NCBI GenBank assembly: GCA_964568825.1
Contig: CAZMSA010000082.1
Span: forward strand, 1-16,019
Length of the DNA: 16,019 nucleotides
Direction: 5' to 3'
From: CAVVDT01 sp964568825
GTDB lineage: Bacteria > Pseudomonadota > Alphaproteobacteria > Rhizobiales > Aestuariivirgaceae
A model generated the notes under the pieces. The model saw nothing but the letters and a program-made list of their open reading frames with translations. It searched no databases and was not told where the DNA came from. A program made the translations under genes and the position numbers. Below, piece after piece: positions 1 to 6,263 of the stretch (the first letter of the stretch is position 1; each line of letters begins with the position of its first letter).

Positions 1-346
1 CGATCGGGTTGCCGAGGCCGTCGACCACGCGGCCGAGCAGCCCCATGCCGACCGGCACCTCCACGATGGCGCCGGTGCGCTTGACGGTGTCGCCTTCCTT
101 GATCTCGCGGTCGGAGCCGAAGATCACCACGCCGACATTGTCGGTTTCAAGGTTGAGCGCCATGCCGCGGACGCCGCCCGGGAACTCCACCATCTCGCCG
201 GCCTGCACGTTGTCGAGGCCATAGACGCGGGCGATGCCGTCACCGACGGAAAGGACCTGGCCGATTTCGGAGACCTGCGCCTCCTTGCCAAAATCCTTGA
301 TCTGCTGCTTGAGAATCGAAGAAATCTCGGCCGCACGAATATCCAT
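1..346 (-). CDS. atpA: ATP synthase F1 subunit alpha, N-terminal part (cut by window edge)
   Basis: Alpha subunit of the F1 sector of F-type ATP synthase, which forms the alpha3-beta3 hexamer on the cytoplasmic face of the membrane. Only the first 115 codons are present, against about 510 residues usual for the family. The visible part begins MDIRAAEISSILKQQIKDF, the helical N-terminus that contacts the delta subunit. It continues into the N-terminal beta-barrel with VLSVGDGIARVYGLDNVQAG (residues about 30-49) and GLLGRVVDGLGNPI at the edge. The Walker A region lies outside the window. The ATG at 346-344 comes 5 nt after the atpH stop, and AAGGGG at 362-357, inside the end of atpH, can serve as its ribosome binding site. 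It is surely co-transcribed with atpH in the alphaproteobacterial F1 operon (atpHAGDC order expected to continue leftward). Identity is very secure. Confidence 0.97.
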   Translation of the reverse strand, partial: MDIRAAEISSILKQQIKDFGKEAQVSEIGQVLSVGDGIARVYGLDNVQAGEMVEFPGGVRGMALNLETDNVGVVIFGSDREIKEGDTVKRTGAIVEVPVGMGLLGRVVDGLGNPI

Positions 347-351
347 GGGTT

Positions 352-909
352 TCAGGCCCCTTTCATCGCAACTTTAAGATTGTTGAGCTTGGTAGCGAGT
401 GATGAATCGACCATGCGCGATCCGACCTTGACGATGAGTCCGCCAAGGATGGCGGCATCGACCTTTTCGGTGAGCACGACGTCGCTGCCGACCGCCGCCT
501 TGAGCTCGGCCTTGAGGCGAGCCACCTGGGGGGCGGAAAGCTTTTCGGCCGAGGTCACCTCGGCGGCGATTTCGCCGCGCTGCGCAGCCCTCAGGGCGCG
601 GAAGCCGGCGATCATGTCGTCGATGGCGAACAACCGTCGATTGCGGGCGACAAGCCGGATAAAGTTGGCTGCCAGTCCTGCGATACCCACCTTGGCGAAC
701 AGCGCATCGAGCGCCCGCACCTGGTCGTCGGCGGCATAGACCGGGCTCCTGACCAGCCGCATCAAATCCTCGGATTCATCCATCATGGCGACGAAGGCAT
801 CGAGGTCGGCGCCCAGCTCATCGACGCTTTTTGCCTCGTGGGCCAGCTCGAACAGGGCGGTCGCATAACGCCCCGGCATGCCTGATACTGTGTTTGCCTC
901 TTGGGTCAC
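352..909 (-). CDS. atpH: ATP synthase F1 subunit delta
   Basis: Delta subunit (OSCP homologue) of F-type ATP synthase, part of the peripheral stalk linking the alpha3-beta3 head to the membrane b subunits. The protein has 185 residues, normal for the family. The N-terminal helical domain holds GRYATALFELA (residues 13-23). The C-terminal domain has the conserved run GGLIVKVGSRMVDSSLATKL near residues 156-175, followed by LNNLKVAMKGA. The chosen start is a GTG at 909-907, with GGAGA about 10 nt upstream. It is preferred because alphaproteobacterial homologues carry a short extension ending in SG before the GRYA motif. An ATG at 879-877 (175 residues) is the alternative start. It is the first gene of the F1 block, with atpA 5 nt downstream and priA 227 nt upstream on the same strand. 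Function is certain; the exact start is less so. Confidence 0.97.
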   Translation of the reverse strand: MTQEANTVSGMPGRYATALFELAHEAKSVDELGADLDAFVAMMDESEDLMRLVRSPVYAADDQVRALDALFAKVGIAGLAANFIRLVARNRRLFAIDDMIAGFRALRAAQRGEIAAEVTSAEKLSAPQVARLKAELKAAVGSDVVLTEKVDAAILGGLIVKVGSRMVDSSLATKLNNLKVAMKGA

Positions 910-1136
910 GTCGCTACCGTCTCCAGAGTCCTCAACCGGCCATCTTGCGGCTGACCGTCGCGGTATTGCAACTACGCGGTCAATGCCTTGAAATTACAGG
1001 ATTTTCGGCGGCATAAACCACCTCACCGCCGCAGCCCCCGCCATGCCGCGCCACCCTCTAACACGTTGCCCTAAGGCACGCAACCGCCAGAAAGCACGAC
1101 TACGCCGCAATTCGTGGCGACTTGCCGCGCATCTAA
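910..1136 (-). promoter_or_regulatory. priA-atpH intergenic region with a candidate atp operon promoter
   Basis: This 227-bp gap separates the priA stop from the atpH GTG start and is the only sizeable non-coding stretch ahead of the F1 genes. Read on the minus strand, a possible sigma-70-like promoter is TTGCGT (1083-1078), a 16-nt spacer, and TTAGAG (1061-1056). It would give a leader of roughly 140 nt. That leader contains a 6-codon ORF (1014-994) with a GAGG ribosome-binding-like site, described under findings. A weak 6-bp stem (CGGCGG with CCGCCG) also falls in the leader. No T-tract terminator is seen after priA, so read-through from priA into atpH is possible. The hexamers match consensus only partly; this is inference from position and pattern. 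Confidence 0.3.
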
Positions 1137-3311
1137 TCACAGAAAGCTGTAAGGGTCCACATCCACCGCCAGCCTGAGTGCGCCCTTGGCTTCGATGCCC
1201 GACAGCCAGGCCCTCAAGAAGGCCTGCACATCGGCCTCGCGCGGCGCCTTCACCAGGAAGCGCCAGCGGTGGCGGCCACGCACCAGGCTTAAAGGTGCAG
1301 GTGCCGGACCCAGCACCTTGATGTCTTGGGCCCGCGGGGCGCGGCGGGCAATCAGGCGGGCAAAACGCTCGGTGGCGTTGGCATCGGTGCCGGAGACGAT
1401 GAGGGCGGCAAGACGCCCGTAGGGCGGCAGGCCGGCTGAGCGGCGGATGGCCATTTCCTGGGCAAGGAAGCCGTCCCGGTCGCCCCTTTCGAGCGCCGCC
1501 ATCAAGGGATGCTCCGGCAAATGGGTCTGGATGAGGGCGCGTCCCGGCCTGTCGCCGCGCCCGGCCCTGCCGGCCACCTGCGCCAGAAGCTGCCAGGTGC
1601 GCTCGCCCGCCCTTGGGTCGGCCGTCTCCAGCGCCAGGTCGGCATCGACGATGCCGGCCAGCGTCAGGTGCGGAAAGTGATGGCCCTTGGCCACCAGTTG
1701 CGTGCCGATGATGAGGTCGTAGGCGTGATGGGCGATGTCGTGGATCAATGTCGTGAGCGCCCGCCCGTGCACCAGATCGGAAGACAGCACCGCCAGTCTT
1801 GCCTCGGGCCAGCGGGCGCGGGCTTCCTCCGCCAGCCGCTCCACCCCCGGTCCGACCGGCGCCAGCGTGCCCACAGCACCACACGCCGGGCAGGTCTCGG
1901 GCACCGGCTCGACATGGCCGCAATGATGGCATTGCAGGATGTTGCGAAAGCGATGCTCGACCAGCCAGGCCGAACAGTCGCGACACGCCATGCGATGCCC
2001 GCAGGCCCGGCACAACGTCAGGGGCGCATAGCCGCGCCGGTTGAGGAACAACAGCGCCTGCTCGCCGCGTTCAAGCGCTGCGCCGACTTCACCCGCCAGG
2101 TCCTCCGACAGCCAGCGCCCCGCCGTCACCTCGGCGCGGCGCATGTCGATGAGCTTGATCGCCGGCAGTTCGGCGCGCCCGTGACGGTCGGGCAAATGGA
2201 TATGGCGATAGCGCCCGCGCTCCACGTTGTAGAGGCTTTCCAGTGAAGGCGTCGCCGAAGCCAGTACCACCGGAAAATCATTGAGCGAGCCATAGACGAC
2301 GGCCATGTCGCGGGTGTGGTAGGAAACGCCGTCGCTCTGCTTGTAGGCGGGCTCGTGCTCCTCATCGACCACGATCAGCCCGAGCATCTTCCACGGCAGG
2401 AAGAGCGCCGAGCGCGCCCCCACAACGATTTTGGCTTCCCCCGCCGCCACCGCCCGCCACACCCGTTCGCGTTCCCGCGGGCGCATGCCGGAATGCCATT
2501 CGGCCGGGGCGGCGGCAAAGCGTTCTTCCACTCGGGCGAGGAACTGTCCGGTGAGGGCGATTTCCGGCAGCAGCAGCAGCACCTGCCGTCCCGCGGCGAG
2601 GGCCGTCGCCATGGCCTCGAAATAAACTTCCGTCTTGCCCGACCCGGTGACCCCGTCGATCAGCGCCACGTGAAAGCCACGCTGGCTCAGCATGGCGCGC
2701 AATTCAGCCGCCGCTGCCTCCTGCCCGGCTGAAAGGCCGAGCTTGCCGGCCATCACCTGCGGCGCCCGGAACGGCGCATCGGCCGGCAGCGCCACGGCCT
2801 TGAGCGCGCCTTCCTTCACCAGTCCCTTGACCACCGATGAGCCGACGCCGGCCATGTCGGCCAGTTCGCTCGCCATGAACACCGGCCCCTCGCCCGCCAC
2901 CTCCATGACCCGCTGGCGCTGCGGCGTCATCTTGGCCGGCAGGGCACCACTGGCGCGATAGCCGAGGCGCTGCGGCGCGGCCCCCAGCGCCCCCGGCGCC
3001 CGCAAGGCGAGGCGCAAGACGTTACCCGGCAGATCGACATAATAATGGGCGATCCACTCGATGAAGCGCCGGTGGGCGGCCGCCATGGGCGGAGCATCGA
3101 GGCGGCGGGCGACCGGCCTGAGGCGCGCTGAGCCGGCATCACCACCGGGCTTTTTCCACACCACGCCGATCATCTGGCGCGGCCCCAGCGGCACCGCCAC
3201 ATAGTCGCCCTCGTCCAGCGTCATGTGATCGGGCACCCCGTAGGAATAGGCCCCCGGCAACGCCAGCGGCAGCAGCACATCGACGGTGGTCTTGAAGGAT
3301 TCGTCCGACAT
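1137..3311 (-). CDS. priA: Primosomal protein N', replication restart helicase PriA
   Basis: PriA is the 3'-to-5' superfamily 2 DNA helicase that recognises abandoned replication forks and starts primosome reassembly and DnaB reloading. The 724-residue product has the family's order of domains. The N-terminal 3'-end-binding domain includes VDVLLPLALPGAYSYGVPDH near residues 11-30. Walker A is GVTGSGKTE (220-228), the DEEH box is at 316-319 and SATPS is at 352-356. Eight zinc-binding cysteines in four CxxC pairs lie between residues 434 and 477, inserted in the helicase lobe. Motif VI is QVAGRAGR (578-585). The ATG at 3311-3309 is chosen although no clear Shine-Dalgarno precedes it. The frame stays open to a TTG at 3371, but the extra 20 residues do not resemble PriA. 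It is divergent from the transaldolase gene and upstream of atpH, a neighbourhood known in Rhizobiales. All key motifs are intact. Confidence 0.97.
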   Translation of the reverse strand: MSDESFKTTVDVLLPLALPGAYSYGVPDHMTLDEGDYVAVPLGPRQMIGVVWKKPGGDAGSARLRPVARRLDAPPMAAAHRRFIEWIAHYYVDLPGNVLRLALRAPGALGAAPQRLGYRASGALPAKMTPQRQRVMEVAGEGPVFMASELADMAGVGSSVVKGLVKEGALKAVALPADAPFRAPQVMAGKLGLSAGQEAAAAELRAMLSQRGFHVALIDGVTGSGKTEVYFEAMATALAAGRQVLLLLPEIALTGQFLARVEERFAAAPAEWHSGMRPRERERVWRAVAAGEAKIVVGARSALFLPWKMLGLIVVDEEHEPAYKQSDGVSYHTRDMAVVYGSLNDFPVVLASATPSLESLYNVERGRYRHIHLPDRHGRAELPAIKLIDMRRAEVTAGRWLSEDLAGEVGAALERGEQALLFLNRRGYAPLTLCRACGHRMACRDCSAWLVEHRFRNILQCHHCGHVEPVPETCPACGAVGTLAPVGPGVERLAEEARARWPEARLAVLSSDLVHGRALTTLIHDIAHHAYDLIIGTQLVAKGHHFPHLTLAGIVDADLALETADPRAGERTWQLLAQVAGRAGRGDRPGRALIQTHLPEHPLMAALERGDRDGFLAQEMAIRRSAGLPPYGRLAALIVSGTDANATERFARLIARRAPRAQDIKVLGPAPAPLSLVRGRHRWRFLVKAPREADVQAFLRAWLSGIEAKGALRLAVDVDPYSFL

Positions 3312-3354
3312 CGCCCAAGGGTTGTCGGTTTTTCGCAGCAGTGCAATCTCCGTC

Positions 3355-3383
3355 TTTGCCGTCGACGCCAAGCGGTGCTAGTT
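3355..3383 (+). promoter_or_regulatory. Candidate sigma-70 promoter of the transaldolase gene
   Basis: In the 107-bp divergent gap between priA and the transaldolase gene, TTTGCC (3355-3360) is followed by a 17-nt spacer and CTAGTT (3378-3383). The sequence GTGCTAGTTTGCC resembles the degenerate -10 region often seen in alphaproteobacterial housekeeping promoters. It would start transcription near 3390 and give a leader of about 28 nt with the ribosome binding site at 3404-3409. It may drive the whole plus-strand run through the TraB/GumN gene, since no terminator is seen between those genes. This is pattern-based only. Confidence 0.4.
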
Positions 3384-3403
3384 TGCCGCGCCATTCCGAC
3401 ACC

Positions 3404-3409
3404 GAGGAG
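3404..3409 (+). promoter_or_regulatory. Ribosome binding site GAGGAG fixing the transaldolase start
   Basis: GAGGAG lies 9 nt before the ATG at 3419. It supports that start over an upstream in-frame start at 3341, whose extra 26 residues (rich in Ser and Pro) do not look like transaldolase. Confidence 0.75.
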
Positions 3410-3418
3410 CCCACGCCT

Positions 3419-4072
3419 ATGAAATTCTTCGCCGATACCGCCGACGTGGCCGACATCAAGGATCTGGCGAAAACCGGTCTTCTCGATGGCGTCACCACCA
3501 ACCCCTCGCTGGTTGCCAAATCGGGCCGCGACTTCAAGCAGGTGATCGCCGAGATCTGCGCGCTGGTGGAGGGTCCGGTGAGCGCCGAGGTGGCCGCCCT
3601 CGATCATGACGGCATGATCGCCGAGGCCCGCACCCTCACCCCCATCGCCCCCAATGTCACCATCAAGGTGCCGCTGACATGGGAGGGCCTCAAGGCCTGC
3701 CGCACCCTGACGCAAGCCGGCACCATGGTGAATGTCACCTTGTGCTTCAACGCCAACCAGGCGCTGCTCGCCGCCAAGGCGGGCGCCACCTTCATCTCGC
3801 CCTTCATCGGCCGCCTCGACGACATCGGGCTCGACGGCATGGAGCTGATCGAGGAAATCCGCCAGATCTATGACAACTACGATTTCACCACCCAGGTGCT
3901 TGCCGCCTCCATCCGCAGCGCCAACCACGTGAAATACGCAGCCCTTGCCGGTGTCGATGTGGCGACGGTGCCGCCGGCGGTGCTGAAGTCGCTGCTCAAG
4001 CACCCGCTGACCGACAAGGGCATCGAGATGTTCCTCGCCGACTGGAAGAAGACCGGCCAGTCGATCGTTTAG
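3419..4072 (+). CDS. tal: Small-type transaldolase (TalC/MipB/FSA family)
   Basis: A 217-residue cytoplasmic (beta/alpha)8-barrel aldolase of the short transaldolase/fructose-6-phosphate aldolase family. It is predicted to move a dihydroxyacetone unit between sugar phosphates in the non-oxidative pentose phosphate pathway. It opens MKFFADTADVADIKDL and contains GVTTNPSLVAKSG (residues 24-36). The Schiff-base lysine is K83 in NVTIKVPLT. NVTLCFNANQALLAAKAGA follows at 105-123 and SPFIGRLDD at 127-135. Glu57 (SAEV) and Phe129 occupy positions where true fructose-6-phosphate aldolases carry Gln and Tyr, so I favour transaldolase over aldolase activity. The length matches the family and a good ribosome binding site supports the start. 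It is the first gene of the plus-strand run and divergent from priA. Many genomes label this gene fsa or mipB; the exact activity is inferred. Confidence 0.93.
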   Translation: MKFFADTADVADIKDLAKTGLLDGVTTNPSLVAKSGRDFKQVIAEICALVEGPVSAEVAALDHDGMIAEARTLTPIAPNVTIKVPLTWEGLKACRTLTQAGTMVNVTLCFNANQALLAAKAGATFISPFIGRLDDIGLDGMELIEEIRQIYDNYDFTTQVLAASIRSANHVKYAALAGVDVATVPPAVLKSLLKHPLTDKGIEMFLADWKKTGQSIV

Positions 4073-4127
4073 GGTCCTGACCCTGGATAAAGCCCTTGGT
4101 AACGCGGTTGCGCCAAACTCACCGATC

Positions 4128-5087
4128 ATGGCCGATGAACCGCTCCTCTTGATCGCCGTCAATGCCGATCTGGCCGATGCCAGCGCCCGCTGGTTCGCCC
4201 ACCTGGAGGGCGAACGTCGCGCCTCGCCCCATACCATGGCGGCCTACCACCGCGACCTGGCGCAGTTCTTCACCTTTCTCGCCGCCCACACCGGCGGGCC
4301 GGTGAGTCTGAAGACCCTGCAGGAATTGCGGCCCGCCGATTATCGCGCCTTCCTCGCCCGCCGCCGCGCCGCCGGTGCGGCCAGCCGCTCGCTCGCCCGC
4401 CAGCTTTCGGCCCTGCGCTCGTTCGCGGCGTGGTCGGAACGCCACGGCCTTGGCACCAGCCCGGCCCTGTCGGCGGTACGCTCGCCCAAGCTCGCCCACG
4501 CCCTGCCCAAACCCTTGAGCATCAAGGCGGCGCGCGAAGTGGCCGACGCCGAGGTTGGACACGACGCCGAAACCGCACTTCCCTGGGTCATGGCCCGCGA
4601 CCAGGCGGTGCTTACCCTCATCTATGCGGCGGGCTTGCGCATTTCCGAAGCCCTCGGGCTTGACCGCCGCGATGCCCCGGGCGACGGCGGCACGACCCTC
4701 ATCGCCATTCGCGGCAAGGGCGCAAAGACCCGCATGGTGCCCATCCTGCCGGCCGCCGCCACGGCCATCAGCCGCTATCTCGCCTTGTGCCCGGTGGCGC
4801 TCGCGCCTGCCGATCCGCTGTTCATCGGGGTGCAGGGACGCCGTCTCAACGCCCGCAACATCCAGCTTCTCGTCCAGAAAATGCGCGGCGCCCTCGGCCT
4901 GCCCGCGACGGCGACGCCGCATGCCCTTCGCCATTCCTTCGCCACCCACCTCTTGGCCGCCGGCGCCGACCTGCGCGCCATCCAGGAACTGCTCGGCCAT
5001 GCCAGCCTGTCGACCACCCAGATCTATACCGAGGTCGACCGCGCCCACATTCTCGCCCAATACGACCACGCGCACCCGCGCGCCTGA
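4128..5087 (+). CDS. xerC: Tyrosine recombinase XerC
   Basis: Site-specific tyrosine recombinase, expected to act with XerD at the chromosomal dif site to resolve chromosome dimers before division. The 319-residue protein has the SAM-like N-terminal core-binding domain (about residues 15-110, with SPHTMAAYHRDLAQFF at 33-48) and the catalytic domain. The full catalytic set is visible: Arg171 in AAGLRISEALGL, Lys197 in RGKGAK, His265 and Arg268 in HALRHSFATHLL, His291 in LGHASLSTTQIY, and the nucleophile Tyr300. The ATG at 4128 has no strong ribosome binding site; it begins 55 nt after the transaldolase stop. A DUF484 gene, which often precedes xerC in proteobacteria, is absent from that gap. 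The TraB/GumN gene follows after 18 nt and is probably co-transcribed. XerC rather than a phage integrase is favoured by its length and its setting among core genes; XerD is less likely but not excluded. Confidence 0.92.
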   Translation: MADEPLLLIAVNADLADASARWFAHLEGERRASPHTMAAYHRDLAQFFTFLAAHTGGPVSLKTLQELRPADYRAFLARRRAAGAASRSLARQLSALRSFAAWSERHGLGTSPALSAVRSPKLAHALPKPLSIKAAREVADAEVGHDAETALPWVMARDQAVLTLIYAAGLRISEALGLDRRDAPGDGGTTLIAIRGKGAKTRMVPILPAAATAISRYLALCPVALAPADPLFIGVQGRRLNARNIQLLVQKMRGALGLPATATPHALRHSFATHLLAAGADLRAIQELLGHASLSTTQIYTEVDRAHILAQYDHAHPRA

Positions 5088-5105
5088 ACCGAAAGCCTTC
5101 ACCCC

Positions 5106-6137
5106 ATGAAATCGTTTTCCAACGTCTGGCGCCGCCTCGCCGTGCTGATTGGCTTCGTCGCCCTCATCGCCGGCGGGCAGGCAGCCCTTGCAGCCGATGC
5201 ACCGCGCTGTAGCGGCGCCAATCTCCTCGACAAGATGGCCAGGGACGAGCCGGCAAACTACGCCGCCATCATCGCCGCTGCCGCCAAGGTGCCGGCCGGC
5301 AACCATCTCTTGTGGCGCATCAAGGGCAAGGACGGGCATGCCTATTCCTGGCTGTTCGGCACCATCCATTACAGCGACGACCGCGCCACCGACCTCACCC
5401 CGGCGATCAAGGCGGCACTGGCCAGCGTCGGCACCGTGGCGCTCGAACTGGCCGGCATTCCGAGCCCCCAGGACCTGCAGGCGGTGCTCAACGGTGATCC
5501 CGAGCTGCTCGCCATGCCTGCCGGCAAGAGCCTTTATGACCTGCTCAAGCCCGAAGCCGCCGCCGCCCTGAAGAGGGAACTCACCGCGCGCGGCGCCAGC
5601 CTCGATCAGGCCGCGCATCTCAAACCGTGGTTCCTGACCATCCTGCTCGGCGCCCCCGACTGCGAACGCCTGCGCCAGCAAGCCGGCGACCTGCCGGTGG
5701 ACGGCGTCATCATCGAGATGGCCAGGAAGGCAGGCAAGACCATCGTCGGGCTCGAGACCCTGAAAAGCCAGCTCACGGTGATGGCCTCGATGCCGCTCGA
5801 TGCCCAGGCCGCCCAGCTCGCCCAGCTGGTGACGGCGCCGGAAAAGCCGGAGGATCGCTACACCACCGTGCTGCAGCTCTACCTGCATCATGAGATCGGC
5901 ATGATGTTTCCGCTGATGGAAGCCGAGGGCCGCAAGGACCCCGAGATCGGCAAGGTGGTGCGCCACATGACCGAGACGCTGGTCGCCAAGCGCAACGCCG
6001 GGATGATCGAGCATGCCCTGCCGCTCATCGAGAAAGGCGGGGTAATGATCGCGGTGGGCTCGCTGCACCTGCCGGGCCCGCAAGGACTGGTGGAACTGCT
6101 GCGCGCCCGGGGCTATAAGGTCACGCCGGCTGATTAG
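5106..6137 (+). CDS. Exported TraB/GumN family protein
   Basis: A 343-residue protein of the TraB/PrgY/GumN family, whose biochemical role in bacteria is not settled; relatives include the eukaryotic metalloprotease Tiki. Residues 1-29 form a Sec signal peptide: basic MKSFSNVWRR, a hydrophobic core LAVLIGFVALIAGG, and a likely cut after ALA at 27-29. The mature protein should therefore be periplasmic. Family signatures are complete: the first GxxH is GTIH (85-88) in the run SWLFGTIHYSDD, an acidic residue is Glu114 in VALELAG, an Arg-Asn pair is R296-N297 in VAKRNAGMIE, and the second GxxH is GSLH (318-321) in AVGSLHLPGPQGL. No membrane segment appears after the signal peptide. It starts 18 nt after xerC without a strong ribosome binding site and is followed by the inverted repeat at 6163-6239. 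Family membership is firm; enzymatic activity, such as metal-dependent proteolysis, is only an analogy. Confidence 0.88.
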   Translation: MKSFSNVWRRLAVLIGFVALIAGGQAALAADAPRCSGANLLDKMARDEPANYAAIIAAAAKVPAGNHLLWRIKGKDGHAYSWLFGTIHYSDDRATDLTPAIKAALASVGTVALELAGIPSPQDLQAVLNGDPELLAMPAGKSLYDLLKPEAAAALKRELTARGASLDQAAHLKPWFLTILLGAPDCERLRQQAGDLPVDGVIIEMARKAGKTIVGLETLKSQLTVMASMPLDAQAAQLAQLVTAPEKPEDRYTTVLQLYLHHEIGMMFPLMEAEGRKDPEIGKVVRHMTETLVAKRNAGMIEHALPLIEKGGVMIAVGSLHLPGPQGLVELLRARGYKVTPAD

Positions 6138-6162
6138 AAACCCGACTCCGTAGGTGAGACCG

Positions 6163-6239
6163 GCTCCAGCCCACTCCCCCACCCGGCCACCCATCTAGGA
6201 TACTCACGTGGGTGGCCGGGTGGGGGAGCGGGCTGGAGC
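6163..6239. repeat. 31-bp near-perfect inverted repeat (GC-rich hairpin with G-quadruplex potential)
   Basis: The left arm at 6163-6193 and right arm at 6209-6239 are reverse complements over 31 bp with one mismatch (A6173 against C6229). They flank a 15-nt centre. The arms are strongly GC-rich. The plus strand of the right arm holds four G-runs (6210-6212, 6218-6220, 6222-6226, 6230-6232) with loops of 5, 1 and 3 nt. No T-tract follows on either strand, so it is not a standard intrinsic terminator. It fills the gap between the TraB/GumN stop and the FAD oxidoreductase start. It looks like a dispersed intergenic palindromic repeat or a transcription-processing hairpin, but I see no second copy in this window. 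Confidence 0.9.
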
Positions 6240-6263
6240 AGCTTGAAACAGAAGACAAACAAA

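Noticed and set aside
994..2013. A 339-codon minus-strand frame overlapping priA in another frame
   Set aside because: Low-complexity Gly/Arg/Pro-rich translation; the PriA zinc-finger and helicase motifs in the true frame cover the same DNA.
3312..3371. A longer PriA starting at a TTG at 3371
   Set aside because: The extra 20 residues lack PriA similarity, would use a rare start, and would occupy most of the divergent promoter region.
4071..4084. A small AGGGT/ACCCT stem right after the transaldolase stop
   Set aside because: It is only 5 bp with a 4-nt loop and no T-tract; too weak to call a terminator.
3221..4237. A 338-codon minus-strand frame opposite the transaldolase gene
   Set aside because: It overlaps a well-motifed gene and the priA start, and its composition is shadow-like.
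4119..6194. A 691-codon open frame on the minus strand opposite xerC and the TraB/GumN gene
   Set aside because: Its translation is a His/Gln/Gly/Arg-rich mix with no recognisable domain, as expected for an antisense shadow in GC-rich DNA. The plus-strand genes carry complete catalytic motifs.
6163..6245. The inverted repeat as a Rho-independent terminator
   Set aside because: Neither strand has a T-run after the stem, and the stem is much longer than typical terminators. A role in 3'-end protection remains possible.
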